6,323 bases of DNA from Calditrichota bacterium (GTDB lineage Bacteria > Electryoneota > RPQS01): the NCBI GenBank assembly GCA_020057985.1, contig JAGVEU010000024.1, forward strand, positions 1 to 6,323. The letters are read 5' to 3'. The notes beneath the pieces were generated by a model. The model did not search any database. It was not told the DNA's origin and saw nothing but the letters and a program-made list of their open reading frames with translations. Shown piece by piece: positions 1-6,164 of this stretch (the stretch's first letter is position 1; each line of letters starts with the position of its first letter). Both the position numbers and the translations under genes were made by a program.

Positions 1-5
1 CGCTA

Positions 6-36
6 CCCCCCTTCGTCCCCTCACTGAAGTGGGGGG
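6..36. repeat. C-rich/G-rich imperfect hairpin at window edge
   Basis: The run of C at 6-11 followed by TTC (12-14) can pair with GAAG (26-29) and the run of G at 31-36, leaving T30 as a bulge and an 11-nt loop. No U-run follows on either strand, so this is not a classical intrinsic terminator. It lies just beyond the real terminator of the minus-strand gene cluster. It could be a dispersed intergenic repeat or part of the 3' region of a gene outside the window. The hairpin is visible; any role is a guess. Confidence 0.3.
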
Positions 37-50
37 AGATCACAAAACAC

Positions 51-81
51 AAACCGCGTGAAGATCATCTTCACGCGGTTT
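51..81 (-). terminator. Rho-independent terminator closing the minus-strand cluster
   Basis: Positions 51-65 and 67-81 are perfect reverse complements (15 bp each) around a single central base, so the folded RNA would have a stem of about 13 bp with a 3-5 nt loop. The stem is GC-rich in the middle (CCGCG/CGCGG). Read on the minus strand, it is followed by a T-rich tail (GTTTGTGTTTTGTG, 40-53). It starts 26 bp past the TAA stop of the gene at 108-1820. This is the expected place and polarity for an intrinsic terminator. On the plus strand it is followed by TCCGTTTCG, a weaker tail, so any bidirectional action would be minor. Confidence 0.88.
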
Positions 82-107
82 CCGTTTCGTTCGAGGAGGA
101 GCGAATA

Positions 108-1820
108 TTATTTGAGGAACATCATCTTGCGGGTGATGCTGCCTTCAGGAGTGGTCAGGGTGTAGAGATAGAGGCCAGTGCTGAAGTGGGTGCCGTCGAA
201 AGTGGCAACATAGCGGCCCGGTGTCAGAGCCTCATTAACCAGCGTGGTGACTTCCCGCCCAAGGACATCGTAGACTTTCAGTGTGACATTGCCGCTCTGG
301 GAAACTCCGTAACGCAGATCAGTGAGCGGATTGAAGGGGTTCGGATAGTTCTGCGTGAGATAAAATTGCGAGGGAATTCCGCTCATCGTGGGATCTTCCG
401 CCGCCAAATGGGTCACACGCACAGGAAAGGGAGCGTAGATGCACGTGTCGCCGCCGGCATCGGTCACGCGCACGAAAGGATAACTGATGCGTCCCTCCGG
501 AATGCTGGAGGTGTTCCAGAACAGCGAGTCGGGGCCGTCGTGCTCAAGGATGTTGTCGCCGCCGGAGATTTGCGGACCCAGACAGCCCACGAGATCATTG
601 TCATAGTAGAAGTTGAGCAGCGCATCCTCATCGGGATCGGTAGCAGTCCAGCGCAACATGGCGCCCGCGTTGGCAGTTACCGTGTCAGTGGACGGAGTGA
701 CCCAGACGAATGTGGGCGGAGTGTTGGGCGGAGCAATGTAGAACGTATCCGTTCTCGCGTTGTTGTTTTCGTTGGTCTCGGCCACTTCATAAAGCGAGTC
801 GCAGACAAATCGAACTTCATGATGCCCCGAAATGTTGACCACGAAGGTCTCTGTAAAGAGCAGGACGGCAGAGTCCGGGCCGACGCCGGTAATAATCGTG
901 TCGAGCAACACAGCATCATCATAGGTCCCGATGACATGGAAAGGAGGATAGTCTTCGACTCCGCCGGAGCAGGTGTACCAGTGAAAGGCTGCTCGAACGG
1001 TATCATCGCGCAGCAGCGGCCGGTCAAACTCGACAGAATCTTCCCGGCAATAGATAATGGAATTAGCCATAATATCCATTCCGCCGTCATCCCATGCGAC
1101 TACGACATTATCCACGAACGCACCAAGATTCGTGACTGTGTTATTATCGCTCCTGAATCGCCAGAACAAATAGACCGCCAGTTGTCCGAGCATGGATACC
1201 GGATTGTGGCCCTGATAGCTCCAGAGGCTGTCGAGGTTCATGGTCTTATACTGGAACTCGTTGCCCGGCATGTTTCCCCAGTGCCGATCGGAGACGTTCA
1301 TATTGGCGGCAGTCAGTTGGTAGTTGTTGGCCGCTCCCCAGTAGAGCGAGTCATGGGCCACTTCTGAGCGGTTGTACATCTCAAAAATGCAACGGGCAGC
1401 GGTGGCGTTCGACAGGTTGATCGGCCCGTAGGTCATGTAGGTATCGAGGTTGATCGAATAGTTGTCATACTCCGGATCATTGGACGGCGGTCTTCCCATG
1501 CACCATGCGCTTTGACGGTCAAGGCACATCGTGGTGGAGTAATAATCCGTCTGAATACCCCAATAATTGTACCCTTGCGGGATTTGAGGATAGCAGTAGG
1601 TTGAGCCACCGATGACCGTGCACGCACGCCAGCGCGCCTGTCCGCCGACCGGCTCAAGCCACGGCCAAGTTGTGGGAATATTGTCGAAGCATTCGAAAAG
1701 CACGCCGTTCCAGCAAGCTCGCGCCGGAGTTGGATAGCTTCCAAGCAGAGCGAGTTCAAGCAGCAGAAGCAACCCGAAGGCGAATCTAAGGGGAAGAGCG
1801 GATCGAAGTGAGTTCATCAT
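108..1820 (-). CDS. Secreted multidomain protein with jelly-roll, CARDB-like and Ig-like modules and a T9SS sorting tail (paralogue A)
   Basis: 570 aa. Residues 1-35 form a Sec signal peptide (Arg at 6 and 12, a Leu-rich core around 17-26, and cleavage after ARA, leaving Cys36 first). Residues about 37-248 resemble the concanavalin/MAM-like jelly roll of 'choice-of-anchor' and immune-inhibitor-A type proteins (DTYMTYGPINLS at 126-137, GAFVDNVVVAWDD at 233-245). Residues about 250-362 look like a CARDB module (HHEVRFVCDS...EVAETNENNN). Residues about 367-472 form an Ig/cadherin-like module (TATDPDED). Residues 484-570 are the FlgD-Ig-like/type A sorting domain (NYPNPFNP at 491-498, VYDVLGREV at 516-524, final KMMFLK). 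It is the last gene of the minus-strand cluster and a tandem paralogue of the gene at 1928-3628, from which it differs by a 12-residue longer loop with two extra cysteines (C67, C76) and a dissimilar sorting tail. No catalytic motif is visible; a role in surface adhesion or binding is inference. Two ATGs lie in tandem; the second fits the RBS spacing slightly better. Confidence 0.93.
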   Translation of the reverse strand: MMNSLRSALPLRFAFGLLLLLELALLGSYPTPARACWNGVLFECFDNIPTTWPWLEPVGGQARWRACTVIGGSTYCYPQIPQGYNYWGIQTDYYSTTMCLDRQSAWCMGRPPSNDPEYDNYSINLDTYMTYGPINLSNATAARCIFEMYNRSEVAHDSLYWGAANNYQLTAANMNVSDRHWGNMPGNEFQYKTMNLDSLWSYQGHNPVSMLGQLAVYLFWRFRSDNNTVTNLGAFVDNVVVAWDDGGMDIMANSIIYCREDSVEFDRPLLRDDTVRAAFHWYTCSGGVEDYPPFHVIGTYDDAVLLDTIITGVGPDSAVLLFTETFVVNISGHHEVRFVCDSLYEVAETNENNNARTDTFYIAPPNTPPTFVWVTPSTDTVTANAGAMLRWTATDPDEDALLNFYYDNDLVGCLGPQISGGDNILEHDGPDSLFWNTSSIPEGRISYPFVRVTDAGGDTCIYAPFPVRVTHLAAEDPTMSGIPSQFYLTQNYPNPFNPLTDLRYGVSQSGNVTLKVYDVLGREVTTLVNEALTPGRYVATFDGTHFSTGLYLYTLTTPEGSITRKMMFLK

Positions 1821-1866
1821 GAGGCCCCTTTCTAAGCAGAAATTAATAATGAAGAATTAATAATTA
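351..1866 (-). repeat. Tandem duplication, copy A (passenger-coding region plus leader)
   Basis: This segment encodes residues 1-490 of the 108-1820 gene plus its 5' leader. It is repeated at 2183-3688 in the same orientation. In the best-matching part (residues 250-365) I count about 19 differences in 116 residues. The homology continues through the RBS (both GAAAGGGG) and into the AT-rich leader, ending in AATTAATAATTA (1855-1866). It stops at the sorting domain, where the two genes differ strongly. Confidence 0.85.
1825..1832 (-). promoter_or_regulatory. Ribosome binding site of the 108-1820 gene
   Basis: The minus strand reads GAAAGGGG, 4 nt before the first ATG (1818-1820) and 7 nt before the second (1815-1817). 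The 7-nt gap is the more usual one, so the mature start may be the second Met, which would shorten the protein to 569 aa. The same site and spacing occur in the paralogue at 3633-3640. Confidence 0.6.
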
Positions 1867-1926
1867 GGAATTGCCTGAGCGCCTCGGCGCTTGACTCTTG
1901 GAATTCCTAATTCCTAATTATTAATT
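1855..1926. repeat. Long AT-rich inverted repeat between paralogues A and B
   Basis: Positions 1855-1872 (AATTAATAATTAGGAATT) are perfectly reverse-complementary to 1909-1926, an 18-bp stem around a 36-nt centre. The centre holds a small GC-rich hairpin of its own (AGCGCC 1878-1883 with GGCGCT 1886-1891) and a GAATTC palindrome. The right arm ends one base before the TAG stop of the 1928-3628 gene, and the left arm lies in the leader of the 108-1820 gene. A related element sits at 3670-3746 in the same position between the previous two genes. Possible roles are a REP/MITE-like dispersed element, an mRNA-stabilising or processing hairpin, or a weak terminator. There is no clear U-tract, so full termination is not supported. 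Confidence 0.8.
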
Positions 1927-1927
1927 G

Positions 1928-2182
1928 CTACTTCAGTACCATGAGTTTGTTGGTGGCGTGGAAGGCTTGAGTTCCGTTGGTCGCTTCGAGGCGACAAAAA
2001 TAGACTCCACTGGAAAAGTTCTTTGCATTCCAGACAGCGGAATGATAACCCGCTTCTTGCAGACCGGATGCAAGCACCGCAACCTCATGTCCCAGTACGT
2101 CAAAGACGCGCAGTGAAATTTCGGATCGCACAGGCAAAGCGTAGGGAATGACGGTTTCCGGATTAAACGGATTAGGAAAGTT
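1928..2182 (-). repeat. Sorting-domain cassette, copy in paralogue B
   Basis: This stretch encodes residues 483-566 and the stop of the 1928-3628 gene. Its product matches the tail encoded at 3756-4010 at about 69 of 84 positions (hand count, no gaps), against about 30 of 80 for the tail of its own passenger paralogue (108-350). In both cassette copies the stop codon is followed at once by the AT-rich repeat sequence (AATTG next to the stop), whereas the 108-350 tail is not. Confidence 0.75.
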
Positions 2183-3628
2183 TTGCGCGAGGCCGTACTC
2201 TGTCGGGAGTCCGTTATCCTGTGGATCCACTGCGGAGACGTGCGTCACTCGCACCGGAAACGGGGCATAGACACAGGTAATACCGCCGGCATCGGTGATC
2301 TGCACGAACGGATAGCTGATGCGTCCCTCTGGAATACTGGCTGTGTTCCAGTAGAGAGAGTCGGTGCCGTCATGTTCGAGCAAGTTAGTACCGCCGGAGA
2401 TTTCCGGCCCCAAGCAGCCCGACTGGTCATTATCGTAATAGAAATCCAGTATCGCGTCCTCGTCCGGATCGTAGGCTTCATAGCGCAGCATGGCGCCTGT
2501 GTTGGCCACCAGAGTGTCGGTGGCGGGAGTGACCCAAACAAAGGTGGGCGGAGTATTCGGCGGAGCAATGTAGAACGTATCCGTTCGCGCATTGTTGTCT
2601 TCGTGGGTCTCCGCAACTTCATTGAGCGAATCGCAGACAAACCGAACTTCATGATGCCCCGAAGCATTCACCATGAAGGTGTCCGTATAGAGAATGATGG
2701 ACGAGTCCGGGCCGACGCCGGTAAGGATCGTGTCGAGTAGCACAACGTCGTCATACGTCCCGACAACATGGAAAGGAGGGTAGTCATCCACTCCACCTGA
2801 GCAGGTATACCAGTGAAAGGCTGCTCTGACGGTATCATCGCGCGCCAGCGGCCGGTCATACTCGACGGAGTCTTTCCGGCAATAAGTAATGGAATTGGCC
2901 ACAATATCCATTCCGCCGTCATCCCAGGCAATGACCACGTTATCTACAAAGGCGCCGATTCGGGGCATCGCATTCGCATTGCCATCGCTCTTAAACCGCC
3001 AGAATAAATAAACTGTGGACTGCCCAAGCATGGACACGGAGTCATGGGTTTGGTAGTTCCACAAATCAGATAAATCTATAATCACATACTGAAACTCCGT
3101 GTTCGGTGAATCTCCCGAGAACGAGCCGGAGATATTCATGTTGGCATTGGTCAGCGTGAAGGAGGTTGCAGCGCCCCAGTAGACAGAATCGTGTGCCACT
3201 TCCGAGCGGTTGAGCAACTCGAAGATACTACGAGCGGCCGTGGCTGTGGACAGGTTAATCGGCCCATAGGTCATGTAGGTGTCATAGTTGGCCGGATACG
3301 GATCATATTCCGGATCATTGGCGGGAGGATAGCCGAAACACCAAACCGATTGGCGATCCAGACACATGTTGGTGGAGTAGAAATCCGTTTGAATTGCCCA
3401 GTGCGGGTAAGGATTTCCGGGGCTGACACGCCAGCGCGCTTGACCGCCGGCCGGTTCAATCCACGGCCATGTCGTTGGAATATTGTCGAAGCACTCGAAA
3501 AGCACGCCATTCCAACACGCATTTGCGGGAGAGGGAAAGCTGCCAAGCAAAGCAAGGCAAAACAGCAGGGACAGAAGTAAGCCTAGTATGGGCTTAAGGG
3601 GGAGGATACGTCGAAGTGAGTTCATCAT
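1928..3628 (-). CDS. Secreted multidomain protein with jelly-roll, CARDB-like and Ig-like modules and a T9SS sorting tail (paralogue B, chimeric tail)
   Basis: 566 aa. The signal peptide spans residues 1-37 (Arg/Lys near 6-12, core GLLLSLLFCLALLG, cleavage after ANA before Cys38). The modules follow the same order as in its downstream paralogue: jelly roll about 39-239 (DTYMTYGPINLS at 116-127, GAFVDNVVIAWDD), CARDB-like about 241-353 (HHEVRFVCDSLNEVAE), Ig-like about 358-463 (AYDPDED), then the sorting domain about 475-566 (NFPNPFNP at 483-490, VFDVLGHEV at 508-516, final KLMVLK). The tail is unlike that of the paralogue and very close to that of the gene at 3756-5813. Cys545 in YFCRL replaces the Tyr found in the other two tails. 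There are again two ATGs in tandem with GAAAGGGG upstream. It sits between the other two minus-strand genes, probably co-transcribed. No enzyme motif is visible; surface or extracellular binding is an inference from the module types. Confidence 0.93.
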   Translation of the reverse strand: MMNSLRRILPLKPILGLLLSLLFCLALLGSFPSPANACWNGVLFECFDNIPTTWPWIEPAGGQARWRVSPGNPYPHWAIQTDFYSTNMCLDRQSVWCFGYPPANDPEYDPYPANYDTYMTYGPINLSTATAARSIFELLNRSEVAHDSVYWGAATSFTLTNANMNISGSFSGDSPNTEFQYVIIDLSDLWNYQTHDSVSMLGQSTVYLFWRFKSDGNANAMPRIGAFVDNVVIAWDDGGMDIVANSITYCRKDSVEYDRPLARDDTVRAAFHWYTCSGGVDDYPPFHVVGTYDDVVLLDTILTGVGPDSSIILYTDTFMVNASGHHEVRFVCDSLNEVAETHEDNNARTDTFYIAPPNTPPTFVWVTPATDTLVANTGAMLRYEAYDPDEDAILDFYYDNDQSGCLGPEISGGTNLLEHDGTDSLYWNTASIPEGRISYPFVQITDAGGITCVYAPFPVRVTHVSAVDPQDNGLPTEYGLAQNFPNPFNPETVIPYALPVRSEISLRVFDVLGHEVAVLASGLQEAGYHSAVWNAKNFSSGVYFCRLEATNGTQAFHATNKLMVLK

Positions 3629-3688
3629 AGGACCCCTTTCAAAGCTGAAATTAAGAATGACAAATTAGAAATTAAGAATTAATAATTA
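2183..3688 (-). repeat. Tandem duplication, copy B (passenger-coding region plus leader)
   Basis: This is the partner of 351-1866. It encodes residues 1-482 of the 1928-3628 gene and its leader through AATTAATAATTA at 3677-3688. Relative to copy A it lacks 12 codons near residue 68 and has a slightly longer AT-rich leader (an extra block within 3654-3676). Substitutions are spread over the whole length, so the duplication is not recent. Confidence 0.85.
3633..3640 (-). promoter_or_regulatory. Ribosome binding site of the 1928-3628 gene
   Basis: The minus strand reads GAAAGGGG, 4 nt before the first ATG (3626-3628) and 7 nt before the second (3623-3625). This is identical in sequence and spacing to the site of the downstream paralogue, as expected from the duplication. 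The second Met is a possible true start. Confidence 0.6.
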
Positions 3689-3746
3689 AGAATGGAAGAT
3701 CGCCCCAAACCACCAAATCACAATTCTTAATTATTAATTGTTAATT
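3670..3746. repeat. Long AT-rich inverted repeat between the Omp28-like gene and paralogue B
   Basis: Positions 3677-3693 (AATTAATAATTAAGAAT) are perfectly reverse-complementary to 3723-3739. With one G-G mismatch the pairing extends to 3670-3693 with 3723-3746 (24 nt per arm), around a 29-nt centre (3694-3722) that does not resemble the centre of the element at 1855-1926. The arms share AATTAATAATTA and TAATTATTAATTG with that element. The sequence continues to within two bases of the TGA stop at 3756-3758. It is a second copy of a repeat family placed in the same inter-gene position. Its function is unknown; an mRNA hairpin or a REP-like repeat is plausible. Confidence 0.8.
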
Positions 3747-3755
3747 CTTAATTGC

Positions 3756-4010
3756 TCATTTCAGCACCACCAACTTATTCGTATCGCGGAAGGATTGAGT
3801 TCCCGAGGTGGCCTCGAGCCGATAGAAATAGACACCGCTGCTGAAATCGGCGGCGTTCCAAACTGCGGAATGATAACCGGCCTCCTGCATTCCCGTGGCG
3901 AGTACCGCCACTTCACGACCGAGCATGTCGAACACCCGCAAGGTGATCTCCGAACGAGCGGGAAGCGCGTAGGGAATAACGGTCTCGGGATTGAACGGAT
4001 TGGGATAGTT
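3756..4010 (-). repeat. Sorting-domain cassette, copy in the Omp28-like gene
   Basis: This encodes residues 602-685 (NYPNPFNPETVIPYALP onward) and the stop of the 3756-5813 gene. It is the close partner of 1928-2182. The nucleotide match is clearly lower than the protein match because many third positions differ, so the exchange or common origin is old and has been kept by selection on the protein. Confidence 0.75.
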
Positions 4011-5813
4011 ATATCCAAGTGCGAACTTCGCGGGAATCAGAAGGGTGCGGCCATCGTCAGCGGCCTCGATTCCGAATAACCAATCCAGCGAGTTCTGCAT
4101 CAATGCAGTACGCGCGGCGGCGCTATTAACAGCCTCGAAACCGAAGCCGAGGTACACAATACGGAAGTTGTTGGCCACGGTGCGAAGTCCCGCATGAAAG
4201 GCGGAACTGTCATACTCAAGAAATACCGTGCTGTTTGCATCCGCCGGCGAGATTGCAGCCTGACGAGTTTGGTTCGACGCGCCATCGCCGCCGGAGAGAC
4301 TGAAGCTCATTCCGTCGCTGATAGGATCATCGGTAACTCCGCTGACATTGACACCTGTCGGATAGTTCCGGTCATAGTGGGCATGGAGGTAATCCGAGAA
4401 GAACGGATCGAGGCGAATATCAAATCCGATTCCTTGCCCGCTGAGGAACAGTTTGCCGCCGTTATCGAGGAACGCGCTTAGCATCTCTTGATCGGCGGCG
4501 CTGATGGTGTGGCCATCCTGAAAAATGTTTCCTGTGAACCAGATCACCGCATCGAGGCCGGTGAAGTAAGCTGCGTCGAGTGAGTCGGCATGGGCATCCC
4601 AACGTCCCCACATGTAGTTGCCAGCGGTCGCTGTGAGCGCCTCTTCATACCAGGTTTCAAAGATATCTCCATCGTCGTCATCCACGAGTAGAATATCCAA
4701 GCCTGCCATAAGGCGGAAGGTTTCAGTGGCGATGATCGGTTCCGGAGAACTGGGAGAATTAATCACGACGTTGAGTACAGCGCCACCGGGGTTGCCATTG
4801 GGATTCAGGTGCGCAGTCAGGGTGATTTGATTGCTTGATTCGAGATGGACATCAATGGAATTGGGATCTGCGGGAACACCAAAGGCTTCAACCGAGCGCG
4901 TCCAACCCGTGGGCAACGTGCCGGTCAATTCAACATGATAGGTTTCGTCCATCAAGCCAATGTTGGTGAGATCAATCGTGTAAGTCGTCTCGCCGGCATT
5001 CGGATCTTGAATGAGTTGACGCGGGCCATGTCCCGTAACGGTCATTCCCCAGTCACGAGTAACTTCCGCCCAGCCGGTTTGATAAATCTCTTTGGTTCCC
5101 GTGTTCTGAACAAAAACAAGCACGGAAAGGTTATCCGGATCCCATGCGGCAGCTTTGTTGAGCGTTCCTTCGAAATGAATTGTATCTCCGGCGGTCATGG
5201 TAATCGTCTGACCGGACATATTGGGATACATATCACGGAACGCATCGGGAAACTGTGTTTCGCCGTTGCTGCCGGGCGGACTGGGGTAGACGGTTAAGTC
5301 AGAAATCAGCGCGGCAAACACGCGAAGATTCCCGCTCGTGCTCGTCTCAACAATGATATCCGAGGAGAAGGTCACTGAAGTCTCTCCAGAGGCATTCGCA
5401 TAACAGTTGACGGCACACGGCGCAACTCCGGCGCGACGCTGACGAACATACGTGCGAAGCTGATTGGCGTTGACATTACTCAAATTAAGAATTCCATCCA
5501 CCATCACCCACGGCACCCATGTGACCCCGTAGAAACTGATGCGAGAGGAATTCTCCGACTGATTCCAAAGGTAGAATGCGTCGTTGTTTGCGCCCGGCCA
5601 CCAGCCGTGGAATTTGATGGAGATAACCGTGTCGCGAGTCATGGCATTCAGAATGGCTCGCTCTGTCGGATTCCAAGTGGCGCATGGATTACAATTCCAC
5701 TGGGTAAATCCTTCCACAAGTACTGTACGGACGGCGCCGTAAGTGGGCAGCCAAATAGCCGTCAGGGCAAGCAAAATAGCCATGACAATAAGATAACGAT
5801 GATGCAGTTTCAT
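3756..5813 (-). CDS. Secreted Omp28-like thioredoxin-fold protein with NEW3-like and GATase-like domains and a T9SS sorting tail
   Basis: 685 aa. The signal peptide is about residues 1-26 (MKLHHR, core YLIVMAILLALTAIWL, cleavage near TYGA). Residues about 29-110 look like the thioredoxin fold of the Omp28 outer-membrane family: a LVEGFTQWNCNPC strand with a C41-x-x-C44 motif, and a probable cis-Pro at GVTWVPWVMVDG (P101). Residues about 130-250 match the Omp28 beta region (GSNGETQFPDAFRDMYP, AGDTIHFEG, WDPDNLSVLVFVQNTGTKEIYQ). Residues about 255-365 are an Ig-like domain of the NEW3 kind (YTIDLTNIGLMDETYHVEL). Residues about 371-581 look like a GATase-like/ThuA-like alpha-beta domain (DILLVDDDDGD, YFTGLDAVIWFTGN, FLDNGGKLFLSGQGIGFDI). 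Residues about 595-685 form the sorting domain (NYPNPFNP 602-609, VFDMLGREV 627-635, final KLVVLK). Start ATG has GGAG 5 nt upstream. It is the first gene of the minus-strand cluster. Redox or disulfide activity from CNPC is possible but unproven; no GATase catalytic triad was verified. Confidence 0.93.
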   Translation of the reverse strand: MKLHHRYLIVMAILLALTAIWLPTYGAVRTVLVEGFTQWNCNPCATWNPTERAILNAMTRDTVISIKFHGWWPGANNDAFYLWNQSENSSRISFYGVTWVPWVMVDGILNLSNVNANQLRTYVRQRRAGVAPCAVNCYANASGETSVTFSSDIIVETSTSGNLRVFAALISDLTVYPSPPGSNGETQFPDAFRDMYPNMSGQTITMTAGDTIHFEGTLNKAAAWDPDNLSVLVFVQNTGTKEIYQTGWAEVTRDWGMTVTGHGPRQLIQDPNAGETTYTIDLTNIGLMDETYHVELTGTLPTGWTRSVEAFGVPADPNSIDVHLESSNQITLTAHLNPNGNPGGAVLNVVINSPSSPEPIIATETFRLMAGLDILLVDDDDGDIFETWYEEALTATAGNYMWGRWDAHADSLDAAYFTGLDAVIWFTGNIFQDGHTISAADQEMLSAFLDNGGKLFLSGQGIGFDIRLDPFFSDYLHAHYDRNYPTGVNVSGVTDDPISDGMSFSLSGGDGASNQTRQAAISPADANSTVFLEYDSSAFHAGLRTVANNFRIVYLGFGFEAVNSAAARTALMQNSLDWLFGIEAADDGRTLLIPAKFALGYNYPNPFNPETVIPYALPARSEITLRVFDMLGREVAVLATGMQEAGYHSAVWNAADFSSGVYFYRLEATSGTQSFRDTNKLVVLK

Positions 5814-5816
5814 AAG

Positions 5817-5822
5817 CTCTCC
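5817..5822 (-). promoter_or_regulatory. Ribosome binding site of the 3756-5813 gene
   Basis: The minus strand reads GGAGAG, with the GGAG core 5 nt before the ATG at 5811-5813. This supports that start codon, which is also the one that leaves a well-formed signal peptide. Confidence 0.7.
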
Positions 5823-5869
5823 GATGATGGGTTTATTCCGTGGCCCCAGACTTTACTCCTAATTATGAT

Positions 5870-5897
5870 AATATAAGCGCCTGAATGAACTTAGCAA
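5870..5897 (-). promoter_or_regulatory. Likely sigma70-type promoter of the minus-strand cluster
   Basis: On the minus strand, TTGCTA (5892-5897) and TATATT (5870-5875) are separated by 16 bp. This predicts a start near 5863 and a leader of about 50 nt before the ATG at 5813. GCGCT directly precedes the -10, as also happens in the plus-strand promoter at 6165-6193. It is the only good promoter seen ahead of the three genes; the AT-rich gaps between them could hide weaker ones. Confidence 0.5.
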
Positions 5898-6056
5898 GTG
5901 TTTTCTTGAGCGATATTCACTTCCTGTTCTCTTTGTCCCTGACCCAGATGAGCACCCAAAGTATTGACTCTCGTAAGTTTACAGGTGTCGCTCCGGCACT
6001 GTTTCCCGTTCTTGTTCAGTTCTCGGGCGGTTTTAGAGGAGTGCGCTGTCCAAAAA

Positions 6057-6084
6057 GCCTCGTTTCACGGCCATTTTCCGAGGC
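6057..6084 (-). terminator. Terminator-like hairpin in the divergent region (weak)
   Basis: GCCTCG (6057-6062) pairs with CGAGGC (6079-6084) around a 16-nt loop. On the minus strand the hairpin is followed at once by TTTTT (6052-6056), the polarity of an intrinsic terminator. The stem is only 6 bp and the loop is large. No minus-strand gene lies upstream of it within the window, so it would either end an unseen short antisense transcript or be chance. Confidence 0.22.
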
Positions 6085-6164
6085 CAAAATCCAAGGAAAA
6101 GGCAGCCATTTATGACCGCCTCTTCTTTCATCCTTCATCCCTTATCCTTTCTTCCGTCTCCCGC

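Noticed and set aside
804..830. Possible zinc protease motif in the HHEVRF segment of the paralogues
   Set aside because: HE-VR-F lacks the second His of HExxH, and the segment fits a CARDB beta strand. The similarity of the N-terminal module to immune inhibitor A type proteins is in the jelly roll, not the peptidase.
186..1367. Long plus-strand open frame (393 codons) opposite paralogue A
   Set aside because: It is antisense to a well-supported gene, its composition is unnatural (rich in R, G, V, I and H without domains), it has no RBS, and the equivalent strand of the paralogue at 1928-3628 is broken into short pieces, so it is not conserved.
1712..1723. Possible lipoprotein signal (Cys directly after ARA or ANA in the two paralogues)
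   Set aside because: The residues before Cys (A-R-A and A-N-A) do not fit the lipobox L-[AS]-[GA]-C at the -3 position, and A-x-A is a good SPase I site. Proteins with a T9SS C-terminal tail are not normally anchored as lipoproteins at the N-terminus.
1855..3746. Reading the two AT-rich palindromes as a CRISPR array or insertion sequence ends
   Set aside because: There are only two copies 1.8 kb apart with intact genes between them, no transposase, no regular spacers, and the 1.8-kb spacing is explained by the tandem gene duplication.
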